Source of the DNA: Ricinus communis | Lineage: Eukaryota > Streptophyta > Magnoliopsida > Malpighiales > Euphorbiaceae | Assembly (NCBI RefSeq): GCF_019578655.1 | Contig: NC_063258.1 | Coordinates: 12,590,802 to 12,654,801, forward strand | Direction of reading: 5' to 3' | DNA length: 64,000 nt | In this document: piece after piece, positions 35,353 to 47,669 of the stretch | Layout of the letters: every line of letters begins with the position of its first letter | Numbering within the stretch: the stretch's first letter is position 1 | Made by a program: the position numbers and the translations under genes | Notes under the pieces: model-generated | Seen by the model: only the letters and a program-made list of their open reading frames with translations | What the model was told of the DNA's origin: nothing | Databases searched by the model: none

Positions 35353-37461
35353 ATTTGTAAAAGATTTTTCAGTTATTGCTAAGCCTCTAACAGCTTTGTT
35401 AAAGAAGAATGTGCCATTCCATTGGACGGAGTTATGTGATCAAAATTTTCAAGAGTTGAAGAAAAGGCTTACTACTACACCGATACTCGCATTGCCATCC
35501 GAAATGGAGGTTATGTTGTATATCGATGCTTCTAGGCAAGGACTTGGATGTGTCTTAATGCAGCATGGGAAGTTTATAGCTTATGCTTCAAGACAATTAC
35601 GACCTCATGAGCTGAATTATCCTACACATGATCTTGAATTAGCAGCTATTGTACATGCATTGAAGATATGGCGACATTATTTATACGGGAGACAATTCAG
35701 ATATTTACCGATCATAAGAGTTTGAAATATATCCTACACGAGAAGAGTTGAATCCGAGACAACGAAGATGGATTGAGCTTTGAAGGATTATGATTGCACT
35801 ATTGATTATCATCCCTGGAAAAGTAAATGTTGTTGCTTCGATGCTTTAAGTAGGAAGTCAGTGGAAAATTTTTCAAGTATGATTTGTTACAATGTAGAAT
35901 ATTTAGTTGCACTTAGAGCTATGGATGTGAAGTTTTATGTTTATGACAATGATCCGTTAGCCACATTACAAGTAAAGCCTTTGATTGGAGATAAAATTAA
36001 AGATGCACAGTGTGAAGATTCTTATTTGCAAAGGATGAAGGGTAGAGTACAAGAAGGAAAGAATACACAATTTGTGTTGAAAGATGATGGTGTGTTATTG
36101 AATAGAAATCGTGTATGTGTACCTGATGTAGGAAATTTGAGAAAGGAAATCATGCATGAAGCGCACTATGCACCTTATGCAATGCATCCTGGAAGTACCA
36201 AAATGTACAAAAATTTGAAGCCTTATTATTGGTGGCCGGCAATGAAGAAGGATGTGGCGAATTTGTGAGTAAGTGTTTGACATGTCGATAAGTGAAAGGA
36301 GAGCACCGGGCACCAGGTAAACTTCATTCTTTATCTATACCTGTGTGGAAGTGGGATAAGATTACTATGGATTTTGTTATGGGATTGCCGCGTACATTTA
36401 ACAAGCATGATGCTATTTGGGTAATTGTTGATCGACTTACTAAATGTGCTCATTTCTTACCTGTGAAGCAAACATATTCACTTGATAAACTTGCTGAATG
36501 TATATTTCTGAGATTGTTAGATTGCATGGTGTGCCTATATTTATTGTATCAGATAGGGATCCCAGATTTACTTCTCGCTTTCCGGAGAGTTTAAAGCATA
36601 TGGTACTAAGCTTCATTTCAAGATGACTTTTCATCCTCAAACAGATGGGCAATCAGAAAGAACTATTCAGACATTAGAAGATATGATGAGGGCTTGCACA
36701 CTTGAGTTCAAGGGTAACTGGGATGATTACATACCACAGATGGAATTTGCGTATAACAACAGTTTTCATTCTAGTATCGGTATGGCTCCTTATGAAGCTT
36801 TGTATGGGAGGAAATGTAGAAGTCCAGTATGCTGGGATGTTGAAGGTTTAAGACAGCTTGAAGGTCCAGAATTGCTACAAGAAACAGTGGATAAAATAGA
36901 GATAGTTAAAAAGAATTTGAAAGTAGCACAGATGAATAAAAGAGTTATGCTGATTTGCATCGAAGGGAAATGGAATATATTGTGGGTGATAAAGTTTTCT
37001 TGCGGGTATCACGATGGAAAGGAATATTAAGGTTTGGTAAACAAGAGAAATTGAGTCCGAGGTATGTAGGACCTTATGAAATTATTGAAAGAGTTGGACC
37101 ATTGGCTTATAGGTTAGCATTACCTACAGAGTTGTCTTCTATTCATGATGTTTTTCACGTTTCTATGTTGAGGCGATATAGATCAGATCCTAGTCATATC
37201 ATTCCAGAGCCAGAGATAGAAATCACAGAAAAGTTGACATATGTGGAAGAACCGATAGAAATTCTTGATCGAAGGGTTAAGAAATTGAGAAATAAAGACA
37301 TTCCTATGGTCAAAATTAAGTGGAGTCATCATTCACCAAGAGAAGAAACTTGGGAAGTAGAAGAGCATATGAGACAGAAGTATCCGCATCTATTCCATTG
37401 TAATGTTGGTGAGTTGTTAAAATTTCGGGGACAAAATTTCTTAAGGAAGGGAGAGTTGTAA
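35353..37461 (+). pseudogene. pol: Tek-B pol remnant: end of RT, RNase H, INT, chromodomain
   Basis: After the deletion joint the coding sequence starts at [13 protein letters not shown] of the RT tail. RNase H (35396-35725) has the [19 protein letters not shown] block. INT (about 35780-36960) keeps the zinc-site histidines and cysteines, [15 protein letters not shown], and the [18 protein letters not shown] block in an open stretch (36623-37030). The C-terminal 168 codons (36955-37461) are fully open through [14 protein letters not shown] and [20 protein letters not shown] to the end of the chromodomain-like segment, ending on the purine tract. Without PR and RT catalytic parts this copy depends on others. 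Confidence 0.88.
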
Positions 37462-39765
37462 TGCCTGCATTTTCTCATCATCCATGTTATGTGCATTTAC
37501 ATTTAATCATTGGGCATATAATGGTATATCAATGATATTTTTATTTTATGAGAACATATATATATTAATTATAAGTAGAGAATAAGAAGCATGATATTAG
37601 ATTATTAATTTAGATAAGTTGATTAAGTACTTGGGTTATGTGTATTAAGCCTTAAGACTTAATTGAACCAATAGTTGAAGGTTGGGTAAATAGATTGGAC
37701 TTAAAAGATACAATTAAAAGTTAGTACCTATATACGGTTAGTAAGAATTAATTTAGGGTGATAAAAATAGTTTAGTAGGTGGTGGCATTAAGAGAGGAAT
37801 ATTGAAAATTGGAACCATGAGTAAGCTCATTTTACCTCTTCATTTCTCTAAAATTCGTACATGGCCAAAAACACAAAATTTGGAATAAGAGAGAGGAGTG
37901 GAATACCTAGAAAAACTTAAGATTAAGATAGGATTTTGCCAACTATTGAAGGAGCCAAGCTAAAGCTAAAGGATTTAAGCATATTATCAACCCAAAAGCT
38001 GAAATTGGTAAGTTGTTACTTGAGTGTTATTAATTTGTCATTAGGGTTCTTGATTACAAATTGGAAAAACTTCATTTGATGCTCTCATTGATTAATTAAA
38101 GGTCTGATTATCATGAATTAATAGAGTATTGAATGATTGCATAAAGATTAAGCTTGATTTAAGTTTAAGTATGTTAAGATAGAAAACTGTCAAAATTCCA
38201 GCAACCTTGATGTTCTGTATTTTAGGCATAACATGGGTTATATAAGTCCAAATTAAGCTTAATTGGTGTCTATGGAAAGTTTAAAGAGATCTCTATAACT
38301 TTGTAGTTTTGTGATTTTGCTATTTTTGTTGTTTTGGTTGCTTAAATTGAGCAAACAGATTGCTGCTCGGGTACAACTAGCTGTATGACCCTTGCTCTGT
38401 AATTTGAAAATAATTAAATCTATAGAAGTCGGAATTGAGTAATTCTTCTTGGAGATGAAACTAGACGCATAAATGGATATGTCTATTTAATATGAGATTT
38501 TTGTATTAAGCCAATTTTTCCCAGCAATAAATATACCTTGGTACTAAATTCTGTCTAGAAAACAGAAATGTTGGAGATTAGTTTTATGCAATTTATTGAT
38601 GTTAATTTGAGTTAAATTGGTATTTAACTAGATGGGAAATGTTTATAGGATATTAAAACAGTAATTGAGAGTCTTAGAGGAAGAGTTAGACCTATGAATT
38701 AGAGAGGGGATGATCTTGTAATGCATTAGAACTCGCATTTACATGAATATTTGTAATATGCATGAAATGTGAATTGATGAATGTGTTGACAGTACTCAAA
38801 GGCACCGGAAAGGAAGTTGTGGAGAAAGGAGGTTCTTATATGCTAAAGGAATAAGTATATTTTAAGTAAATAGTTAATATTTGCTATGTTCATATATTTA
38901 ATCAAATGTTCCGCAAATGGTTGCGTTTGCTTAATATTGTTTATGTTTGAATGATTGAGATGGAAATGATTGGTGTTGAGTGGAACAATTGTTATTGCTG
39001 AAATATGATATAAGTGAAATGATTGAATTGTGATGTTAAGTGCATATGTGCATGTGAATGGTGGATTCCCCTACGAAAAAAAAAGATATATATATAAAGC
39101 CTTGGGAGGCTAAAGCCTAGAGAGGCTATAAAAGTGTATAATGTGAGATGAGGCGGAGCAGCTTACGTGTGTGATATGTGAGGATGAGGCGGAGCAGCAC
39201 ATTAAAAGGGATCCACAAGCCGTGAGAACTAACCATAATTTTTGAATTGTATTTCTTCTATGATGGTTGTAATGAATTGAGTAGAATGGTATGACTTTAT
39301 ACCTAAACTATGAATATCATGGAAAGTTATGTGATTGGGTGGAAATTGTATTAAGTGTATGTGATATAGATTATGTTGATTATTTATTTACTGAGCTGGA
39401 GGCTCACCCCTCTCCAAAAATTTTCTTTTCAGGTTTGTAAATAGTAGTGCATCCGTTGGTTGTATGCGAAGTCTAGCTTTTAGCAGTTCTGTCAAGTTAG
39501 GCCAGTTTTGTGAAGTCTCCTCCTGATGCATTTTTGTATGCAGTTATGTGATATATATGGAAGTATGCCTTATAAGGCATAAGAAGATGTTTGTAATACT
39601 TGTTAAATGATGTTTAAGTATAATCATATGTTTATATGTTAATAACCTTGTGTCTGGATTCTTAACAACCTACATATTGACCTATCTACCTGTAGTATAT
39701 ATTCTACGACGCTTGTATGCTTCCTGGCTAATGTTTATTGGTTAACATGTGATGGGGGTGTTACA
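37457..39765 (+). repeat. Tek-B 3' LTR (2309 bp)
   Basis: TGTAATGCCTGC to GGGTGTTACA, nearly identical to the 5' copy. It is followed by AGTAT. Confidence 0.92.
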
Positions 39766-39770
39766 AGTAT

Positions 39771-40073
39771 ACTGAGTTTGTGTAGTTTCAAGAAGAAATG
39801 AAGGCACAGTTGAGCAGTTTGAACAGTATACTTTAACAGTTCCTGAGTGGTTTAGAAAGACAGGCCACCCAGACAGACTTCATAGTAGTGCAGATTCAGA
39901 AGATGGCAGAGGCTGGAGCACAAAATCACCGGCTCATTGATGATATGGAGTTCGATTTGGCAACATGCTTCACGGACCCTGATCCACCACCGCCACCTTC
40001 CTCAGCAAATTTCCTTGCCCCCCAACTTCCAGCAGATCCAACCAGTGAGGATACACCATCAGCAGACTCCTAG
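39771..40073 (+). pseudogene. Ath-1 env-position ORF, C-terminal part
   Basis: This continues the ORF interrupted by Tek-B. Compared with Ath-2 the segment encodes a Gln-rich coiled-coil region followed by AGAQNHRLIDDMEFDLA and a Pro-rich acidic tail ending in PTSEDTPSADS. The last 61 codons (39888-40073) are open; upstream of them are stops. The match of this tail to Ath-2 12399-12590 shows that the C-terminus is conserved across two copies. Confidence 0.75.
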
Positions 40074-41713
40074 CGAAAAAAAAAATTTGTGATATTTTCC
40101 TCTTTCCTTTTTCTTTATTATTTTATTTTTATTTATTTTCTTTCAATTTATTATCTTCTTTTACTTTCTTGCTTGTAGCTTGCTTAATTTTATGTTATTT
40201 CCTTGCACTTGTCTGTTTATGTTAAGTAGAACACTATGCCTTTTTACTTAAAAAAAAAAAATCAGCATGATCTTCCATAACCATAATGTGTGAATCATAT
40301 GCTTCCTCAGTCTTCATCTCTCTAACACTGTGGACAGTGTTATACTAAAATGTGGGGTAGGTACCTACCGATGTTGTGCCTATCTTGAGTTTTGTTTTAA
40401 TTAAGTAGTTGATGACTTTTTCTCCTTTGAATGGATTCCCTTATAGCTTTTATCGAACCTTGTTGGGAAGAAGGCAATGAATAAATCTCTTAACTACAAT
40501 CCAGCTAGGTAAAACTGGTATTTTTCCTTAATTCTTCCATATTACTTTATCTTAGATATAGAACACTGTTAATATTGCTGCTTATTATTGTTATTGACTG
40601 TTTAAACTTTGGGTTGAGAATTCATGCAATTTTAACCCGCTCAAATGGTGAGATTTTGAGCCAATTGGTGCATCACTATTATGCTCCCTTTTCTTTCATT
40701 AGTGAGCATTTTACAGAATCTCTGTTTCTAGAACTTGCTTTACGATATCTGTTGAGATTACATGAATTGTCAATAATCGTGAGATGATTTGGGCACTTAG
40801 GATTTACACAATTTGGCCAAAAGCCTAACCCCTGCTTTTCCCTTAGTGAACCAATTTTGAGCCTTAGCCATTCCTTTCGTGACAATAATAACAGTGACAC
40901 TCATTGTATCACTTCTATTCATTTGACCATTCTTTCTACCATTGTTGCTTCGGAAATTATATAAGTTATACGCATTTTACTTTGGATCAATCCGCATTCA
41001 TATATTTCACTAAGTTGCTAGATTTTTCATAGATGCTCCCTACAATTATTGTATGTGTCAATAACCAACAACTCCTACATAAGCTGTTGTAATATATATA
41101 CATAGTATATATATAATTATATAAAAAAAAAGAAAAAAGTATTAATTTAGTTCATTTCGAGCATCATCTTATTTTTAGAGCAACTTAGTGTTCATTTTGG
41201 TACAGCACTTGATCCTTCGTTACTTTCTTGCATTACTTGCTTAACTTCCAGCAACTTGTAGCCTACTTTCCATATTTATACGTACCTTACCTTAACCCCA
41301 TTACAACCTGGCTCAAGACCCTTTGATCATGATTATTGATTATTTCGTAGTACTGGAGATTGAATCCATAAGCAAGCCTATGGTAAGCACTTTTTCTGTA
41401 TTTTTGCGTTGAGAGCTTGGCGATCTTCTTTCACCTATATACACTTATGTGTTTTGAGTGACATCTTGTGAGGCATGGTTCTCAATTTCTCAATTTAGAT
41501 GGTTTATCATTTTAACTTTAGCAACTTTATTAAGTTTGTTCTCTCTCTTAAGGATTTAGTGATTTGGGGATTTTGGGAAAAATCATTACAGAGTTTTGAA
41601 ATTTGTTTAGAGCTAACCTCCTGCAATGCATTTGATCGAGTTATTTGGTATCTGTTTGAGGAGTGAGTTGTAAATTGCTTGAGGACAAGCAAAAGTTTAA
41701 GTATGGGGTAATT
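40074..41713 (+). other. Ath-1 3' noncoding region with hairpin and purine tracts
   Basis: There is no credible ORF. A T-rich tract (to about 40200) is followed by the inverted repeat TAACACTGT..ACAGTGTTA (40323-40342) and TGTGGGGT at 40351-40358. The terminal tract reads GTATGGGGT (41701-41709), one change from the motif, directly before the 3' LTR. Blocks shared with Ath-2 and Ath-4 include GATGATTTGGGC and GGCCAAAAGCCTA (40785-40830) and the TTGCTTGAGGACAAGCAA palindrome (about 41676-41693). Confidence 0.7.
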
Positions 41714-41734
41714 TGATAAGCATCATAATACACA

Positions 41735-42845
41735 TGTAACACCCCCATCACATACTAACCAATAAACATTAGCCAGGAAGCATACAAGCGTCGTAGAATA
41801 TATACTACAGGTAGATAGGTCAATATGTAGGTTGTTAAGAATCCAGACACAAGGTTATTAAAATATAAACATATGATTATACTTAAACATCATTTAACAA
41901 GTATTACAAACATCTTCTTATGCCTTATAAGGCATACTTCCATATATATCACATAACTGCATACAAAAATGCATCAGGAGGAGACTTCACAAAACTACAA
42001 AGTTATAGAGGACTCTCTAAACTTTCCATAGACACCAATTAAGCTTAATTTGGACTTATATAACCCATGTTATGCCTAAAATACAGAACATCAAGGTTGC
42101 TTTGGAATTTTGTGATTTTCTATCTTAACATACTTAAACTTAAATCAAGCTTAATCTTTATGCAATCATTCAATACTCTACTAATTCATGATAATCAGAC
42201 CTTTAATTAATCAATGAGAGCATCAAATGAAGTTTTTCCAATTTGTAATCAAGAACCCTAATGACGAATTTATAACACTCAAGTAACAACTTACCAATTT
42301 CAGCTTTTGGGTTGCTAATATGCTTAAATCCTTTAGCTTTAGCTTGGCTCCTTCAATAGTTGGCAAAATCCTATCTTAATCTTAAGTTTTTCTAGGTATT
42401 CCACTCCTCTCTCTTATTCCAAATTTTGTGTTTTTGGCCATGTACGAATTTTAGAGAAATGAAGAGGTAAAATGAGCTTACTCATGGTTCCAATTTCCAA
42501 TATTCCTCTCTTAATTCCACCACCTACTAAACTATTTTTATCACCCTAAATTAATTCTTACTAACCATATATAGGTACTAACTTTTAATTGTATCTTTTA
42601 AGTCCAATCTATTTACCCAACCTTCAACTATTGGTTCAATTAAGTCTTAAGGCTTAATACACATAACCCAAGTGCTTAATCAACTTATCTAAATTAATAA
42701 TCTAATATCATGCTTCTTATTCTCTACTTATAATTAATATATATATGTTCTCATAAAATAAAAATATCATTGATATACCATCATATGCCCAATGATTAAA
42801 TGTAAATGCACATAACATGGATGATGAGAAAATGCAGGCGTTACA
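41735..42845 (-). repeat. Tek-C 3' LTR (1111 bp, internally deleted type)
   Basis: TGTAACACCCCC..CAGGCGTTACA on the + strand. The middle passes from CCTCTATAACTTTGTAG directly to the TTTTGTGAAGTCTCC end block (minus strand), skipping the region that holds the TATA block in the long LTRs. Confidence 0.92.
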
Positions 42846-42861
42846 ACTCTCCCTTCCTTAA
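42846..42861 (-). other. Tek-C polypurine tract
   Basis: On the minus strand it is the same AAGGAAGGGAGAGT tract as in Tek-A and Tek-B, abutting the 3' LTR. Confidence 0.85.
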
Positions 42862-45800
42862 GAAATTTCGTCCCCGAAATTTTAACAACTCACCAACATT
42901 ACAATGGAATAGATGCGGATATACTGTCTCATATGCTCTTCTACTTCCCAAGTTGCTTCTCTTGGTGAATGATGACTCCACTTAATTTTGACCATAGGAA
43001 TGTCTTTATTTCTCAATTTCTTAACCCTTCGATCAAGAATTTCTATCGGTTCTTCCACATATGTCAACTTTTCTGTGATTTCTATCTCTGGCTCTGGAAT
43101 GATATGACTAGGATCTGATCTATATCGCCTCAACATAGAAACGTGAAAAACATCATGAATAGAAGACAACTCTGTAGGTAATGCTAACCTATAAGCCAAT
43201 GGTCCAACTCTTTCAATAATTTCATAAGGTCCTACATACCTCGGACTCAATTTCCCTTGTTTACCAAACCTTAATATTCCTTTCCATGGTGATACCCGCA
43301 AGAAAACTTTATCACCCACAATATATTCCATTTCCCTTCGATGCAAATCAGCATAACTCTTTTATGCATCTGTGCTACTTTCAAATTCTTTTTAACTATC
43401 TCTATTTTATCCACTGTTTCTTGTACCAATTCGGACCTTCAAGTTTGTCTTAAACCTTCAACATCCCAAAGAACTGGACTTCTACATTTCCTCCCATACA
43501 AAGCTTCATAAGGAGCCATACCGATACTAGAATGAAAGCTGTTGTTATCGCAAATTCCATCATGGTATGTAATCATCCCGGTTACCCTTGAGCTCAAGTG
43601 TGCAAGCCCTCATCATATCTTCTAATGTCTGAATAGTTCTTTCTGATTGCCCATCTGTTTGAGGATGAAAAGCTGTACTGAAATGAAGCTTAGTACCATA
43701 TGCTTTCTGCAAACTCTCCCAGAAACGAGAAGTAAATCTAGGATCCCTATCTGATACAATAGATATAGGCACACCATGCAATCTAACAATCTCAGAAATA
43801 TACAATTCAGCAAGTTTATCAAGTGAATCATTTGTTTCACAGGTAAGAAATGAGCACATTTAGTAAGTCGATCAACAATTACCCAAATAGCATCATGCTT
43901 GTTAAATGTACGGCAATCCCATAACAAAATCCATAGTAATCTTATCCCACTTCCACACAGGTATAGATAAAGAATGAAGTTTACCTGCAGTGCACAGTGC
44001 TCTCCTTTCACTTGCTGACATGTCAAACACTTACTCACAAATTCTACCACATCCTTCTTCATTGTCGGCCACCAATAATAAGGCTTCAAATTTTTGTACA
44101 TTTTGGTACTTCCAGGATGCATTGCATAAGGTGCATAGTGCGCTTCATGCATGATTTCCTTTCTCAAATTTCCTACATCAGGTACACATACACGATTTCT
44201 ATTCAATAACACACCATCATCTTTCAACACAAATTGTGTATTCTTTCCTTCTTGTACTCTACCCTTCATCCTTTGCAAATAAGAATCTTCACACTGCATC
44301 TTTAATTTTATCTCCAATCAAAGGCTTTACTTGTAATGTGGCTAACAGATCATTGTCATAAACATAAAACTTCACATCCATAGCTCTAAGTGCAACTAAA
44401 TATTCTACATTGTAGCAAATCATACTTGAAAAATTTTCCACTGACTTCCTACTTAAAGCATCAGCAACAACATTTGCTTTCCAGGATGATAATCAATAGT
44501 GCAATCATAATCCTTCGAAGCTCAATCCATCTTCGTTGTCTCGGATTCAACTCTTTCCGCGTAGGGATATATTTCAAACTCTTATAATCGGTGAAATATC
44601 CGAAATGTCTCCCCGTATAAATAATGTCGCCATATCTTCAATGCATGTACAATAGCTCGCTAATTCAAGATCATGTGTAGGATAATTCAGCTCATGAGGT
44701 CGCGAATTGTCTTGAAGCATAAGCTATAACCTTCCCATGCCGCATTAAGACACATCCAAGTCCTTGCCTAGAAGCATCAGTATATACAACATAACCTCCA
44801 TTTCGGGATGGCAATGCGAGTATCGGTGTAGTAGTAAGCCTTTTCTTCAACTCTTGAAAATTTTGATCACATAACTCCGTCCACCGGAATGGCACATTCT
44901 TCTTTAACAAAGTCATGTTAGAGGCTTAGCAATAACTGAAAAATCTTTTACAAATCTTCTATAATAGCCAGCTAACCCAAGAAAACTTCGAACTTCAGAA
45001 ACATTTCTAGGCGGTTCCCATTCAATAATTGCTTTAATCTTTGATGAATCTGGTTGCACTCCATGTTTAGAAATAATATGCCCTAAGAATGCAATTTCCT
45101 CCATCCAAAACTCGCATTTGTTGAATTTTGCATACAACTGTTTTTCCCTCAAAATCATAGAAACAATTCTCAAGTGTTGTTCATGCTCTTCTAGGCTTCT
45201 AGAGTAAATCAGAATATCATCAATGAACACAATAACAAAGTGATCTAAATATGGCTGGAAAGTGTTGTTCATCAGTGACATAAAAACAGCAGGAGCATTT
45301 GTTAAACCAAATGGCATCACAATAAATTCATAGTGCCCATACCTTGTTCGAATCGTCTTGGCAATAGATTTCTCTTCAACCCGGAGTTGCCAATAACCTG
45401 ATCTTAAATCAATTTTAGAGAACACAGTTGCACCTTTTAACTGATCAAGCAAATCATCAATTCTCGGCAATGGATATTTATTCTTCACTGTAATCCTATT
45501 CAATTGCCTATAATCAATACATAATCGCATACTACCATCCTTTTTCTTCACAAATGAATCGGGTGCTCCCCAAGGTGAAGTACTTGGCCCGATGAAACCT
45601 TTATCAAGTAACTCTTCTAATTGCTTCTTTAATTCTTTCAATTCTAATGGAGCCATTCTGTATGGTGCAATGGAAATAGGTGCAGTACCAGGGATGATGT
45701 CAATCTCAAAATCAACCTCTCGATTTGGTGGCAAACCAGGCAAATCATCTAAGAATATGTTAGGAAATTCTCTGACCACTGGAATGTCTAATACCCCTGG

Positions 45801-46260
45801 ACTGACCTTAGTAGTATCTATAAAACTAATTAGATATGCTTCACATCCATTTTAATTAATCGACATGCGATCCTTCTTGAAATCAAACAATTAGGAATTG
45901 TCTTCCTTTCACCCACCATTACTATTTTCATTTCTCCTTGTATTTCCATAGCCACTTCCTTCGTTTTACAATCAACAATAGCATGATTTCTTGACAACCA
46001 ATCCATCCCCAAAATAACATCAAACTCTCTAAGATTAATAACAACCAAATCGCATGTAGTTTGACACTATCTACTACTACAGGACATGATCTCACTATCG
46101 ATTTACTGTGATAATACCCCCAGCAGGCATAGATACATATATATCATAACCTAATGCCTCTATATTAGCATGAACATGCGATGCAAAATCATGTGATATG
46201 AATGAACATGTGGATCCAGGATCAATAAGAACATGTGCATCGGAATCATGAATAGAAAGT
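42862..46260 (-). pseudogene. pol: Tek-C pol: PR, RT, RNase H, INT, chromodomain, nearly open
   Basis: Reading on the minus strand: PR (about 46200-46260 DPGSTCSFIS; then VINLREFDVILGMDWLSRNH, 45960-46048); RT, open at 44913-45779, with [36 protein letters not shown] and the catalytic [11 protein letters not shown]; RNase H at 44560-44916 ([15 protein letters not shown]); and INT at about 43400-44317, with the zinc site and [19 protein letters not shown], then the catalytic-core blocks [12 protein letters not shown] and [17 protein letters not shown] (43560-43859). The C-terminal 154 codons (42882-43346) end in the chromodomain-like [19 protein letters not shown] handful of frame breaks remain (near 43370, 43550, 43900, 44290, 44700, 46050). 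Confidence 0.92.
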
Positions 46261-47551
46261 ATACCAAGAATAATTTCAAAGGTGCTTTAAATGCTTCATT
46301 TCTAGTAGTAGCAAATACTCTAGCTTGTGCTTGTGGTTGACCAATTTGTTCTGATGGTGTTGCTGAAATAGTTAAACCTCCTCTGCCACCTCTTCCTCTG
46401 CCTCTGCCTGAACCAACTGGAATATTTTCACCAACACTACTCTGACCCACTGTATAAGATTCTCCAGCATTATTTCTTCTCATAGGACAATCTCTAGAAT
46501 AATGTCCTGGCCTACTACAAGTAAAACATACTACTGGTCTAGGTCCCCAACATTCTCCAGTATGTCTCCTGTTGCACGTAGGACAAACAGGAGCAAACCC
46601 TCTACTGGCTGAAACTTGTCCTCCCTCAAGTCTGGATGAATTGTATCCACCTCTACTATAAGGTACTATGGAGGATCTACTAGACTGACCACCAAACCCT
46701 CGTCCACGATAACTACTCCGCTGTGAATTAGAGCCTCTAAATGAAGAAATACTAATATGTCTTGGAGGATTACTATAAGCACCAATGATCTTCTTCTTTT
46801 TAGCTTCCATAGTATTCCTTTCAAATGATGTTTCTTCAGCTCTCAAAGCGGCCTTCAATTGAGGCATTGTAATTATGAGGTTTCACTGCCATTTTCTCAC
46901 GAATGTCAAGCCTCAAACCCATCTCAAATTTCTTCCTTTTCAGTTCTTCAGTGGCTATTTCTTCTGGTGCATACTTACATAATCTCACAAATTGAACTTC
47001 GTACTCAACCCATATATCATTCTGCTTCAATCAAGAAATTCAAGCTTCTTTCCGTCTCTATAAATTTGGAGTATACTTCTCAGCAAATTCTCTCAAGAAA
47101 TCATTCCAAGTCAAAGTCATTGGTCGATCTTTGCTTCTTAAAACTGTTTCCCACCAATCAAGTGCATCTTTTCTATTAAACATACCGTATATAGAAGCCT
47201 TTGTTCGGATGTGCAATTAAATCTATCCAACACCCTTTCCGATTTCAGAACCATTCCTCGGCCTCAGTAGGATCGGGTAGTACCTTGAAAACATTAGCAC
47301 CTTGTTTCCTAACTCTTTCATAATTCTTATCTATCACGTACTTTTGTTGTTGAGTCCGAGGCGCTTGTTGTTGTCGCCCGTTGCATCGGAAAATCCATAA
47401 ACTGTTCCATAACATTTTGTACATTCGATTGTGCAGCATTTTCGAATGTAGCTCATGCTCATCATGTTGATCATGTTCGGATGCATTTTCATGACCATGC
47501 ATGACTCTAATGACTTATCCGGGCCGATTCATGTTCTCCTTGTCTCTCCAT
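46261..47551 (-). pseudogene. gag: Tek-C gag, few frame breaks
   Basis: ATG at 47551. The N-terminal His/Gln-rich part (47245-47502) leads into NYERVRKQGANVFKVLPDP. The core is broken around 47040-47240 and resumes (46836-47030) with VEYEVQFVRLCKYAPEEI, a typical gag region. The C-terminal 46160-46867 frame of 235 codons is fully open: basic linker, Arg/Gly/Ser-rich stretch, a short CPTCNRRHTGECWG block and the CCHC knuckle CFTCSRPGHYSRDC. The open frame then runs out of frame past the PR joint. Confidence 0.88.
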
Positions 47552-47647
47552 CTATATATATTAAATGCAAATATTCAGTCAAGTTCAAAGAACATATATC
47601 ATATGCTTAATGATGTGCAACATGAATCTACTCCCAATGAATCTAAT

Positions 47648-47663
47648 CCCTGCTCTGATACCA
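47648..47663 (-). other. Tek-C primer binding site, initiator tRNA-Met, intact
   Basis: The minus strand reads TGGTATCAGAGCAGGG, the full complement expected for plant initiator tRNA-Met, six bases from the LTR. Confidence 0.92.
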
Positions 47664-47669
47664 CTAAAA

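Larger units (their letters stand above)
31529..39765 (+). mobile_element. Tek-B: chromovirus with a 1.2 kb deletion of PR and RT
   Basis: Same family as Tek-A, 8237 bp, with two full 2.31 kb LTRs, primer site, gag, RNase H, INT, chromodomain and purine tract. At 35345-35352 gag passes directly into the end of RT; relative to Tek-A, 1200 bp between two TATAGAAG words (19640 and 20840) are missing. The right flank is AGTAT (39766-39770) and the left flank AGAT (31525-31528), a target duplication with one lost base. It lies in the env-position ORF of Ath-1. Confidence 0.9.

Noticed and set aside
15820..39765. Four 2.3 kb near-identical blocks could be read as a satellite or tandem array.
   Set aside because: They pair as LTRs with primer sites, purine tracts and target duplications of two separate elements.
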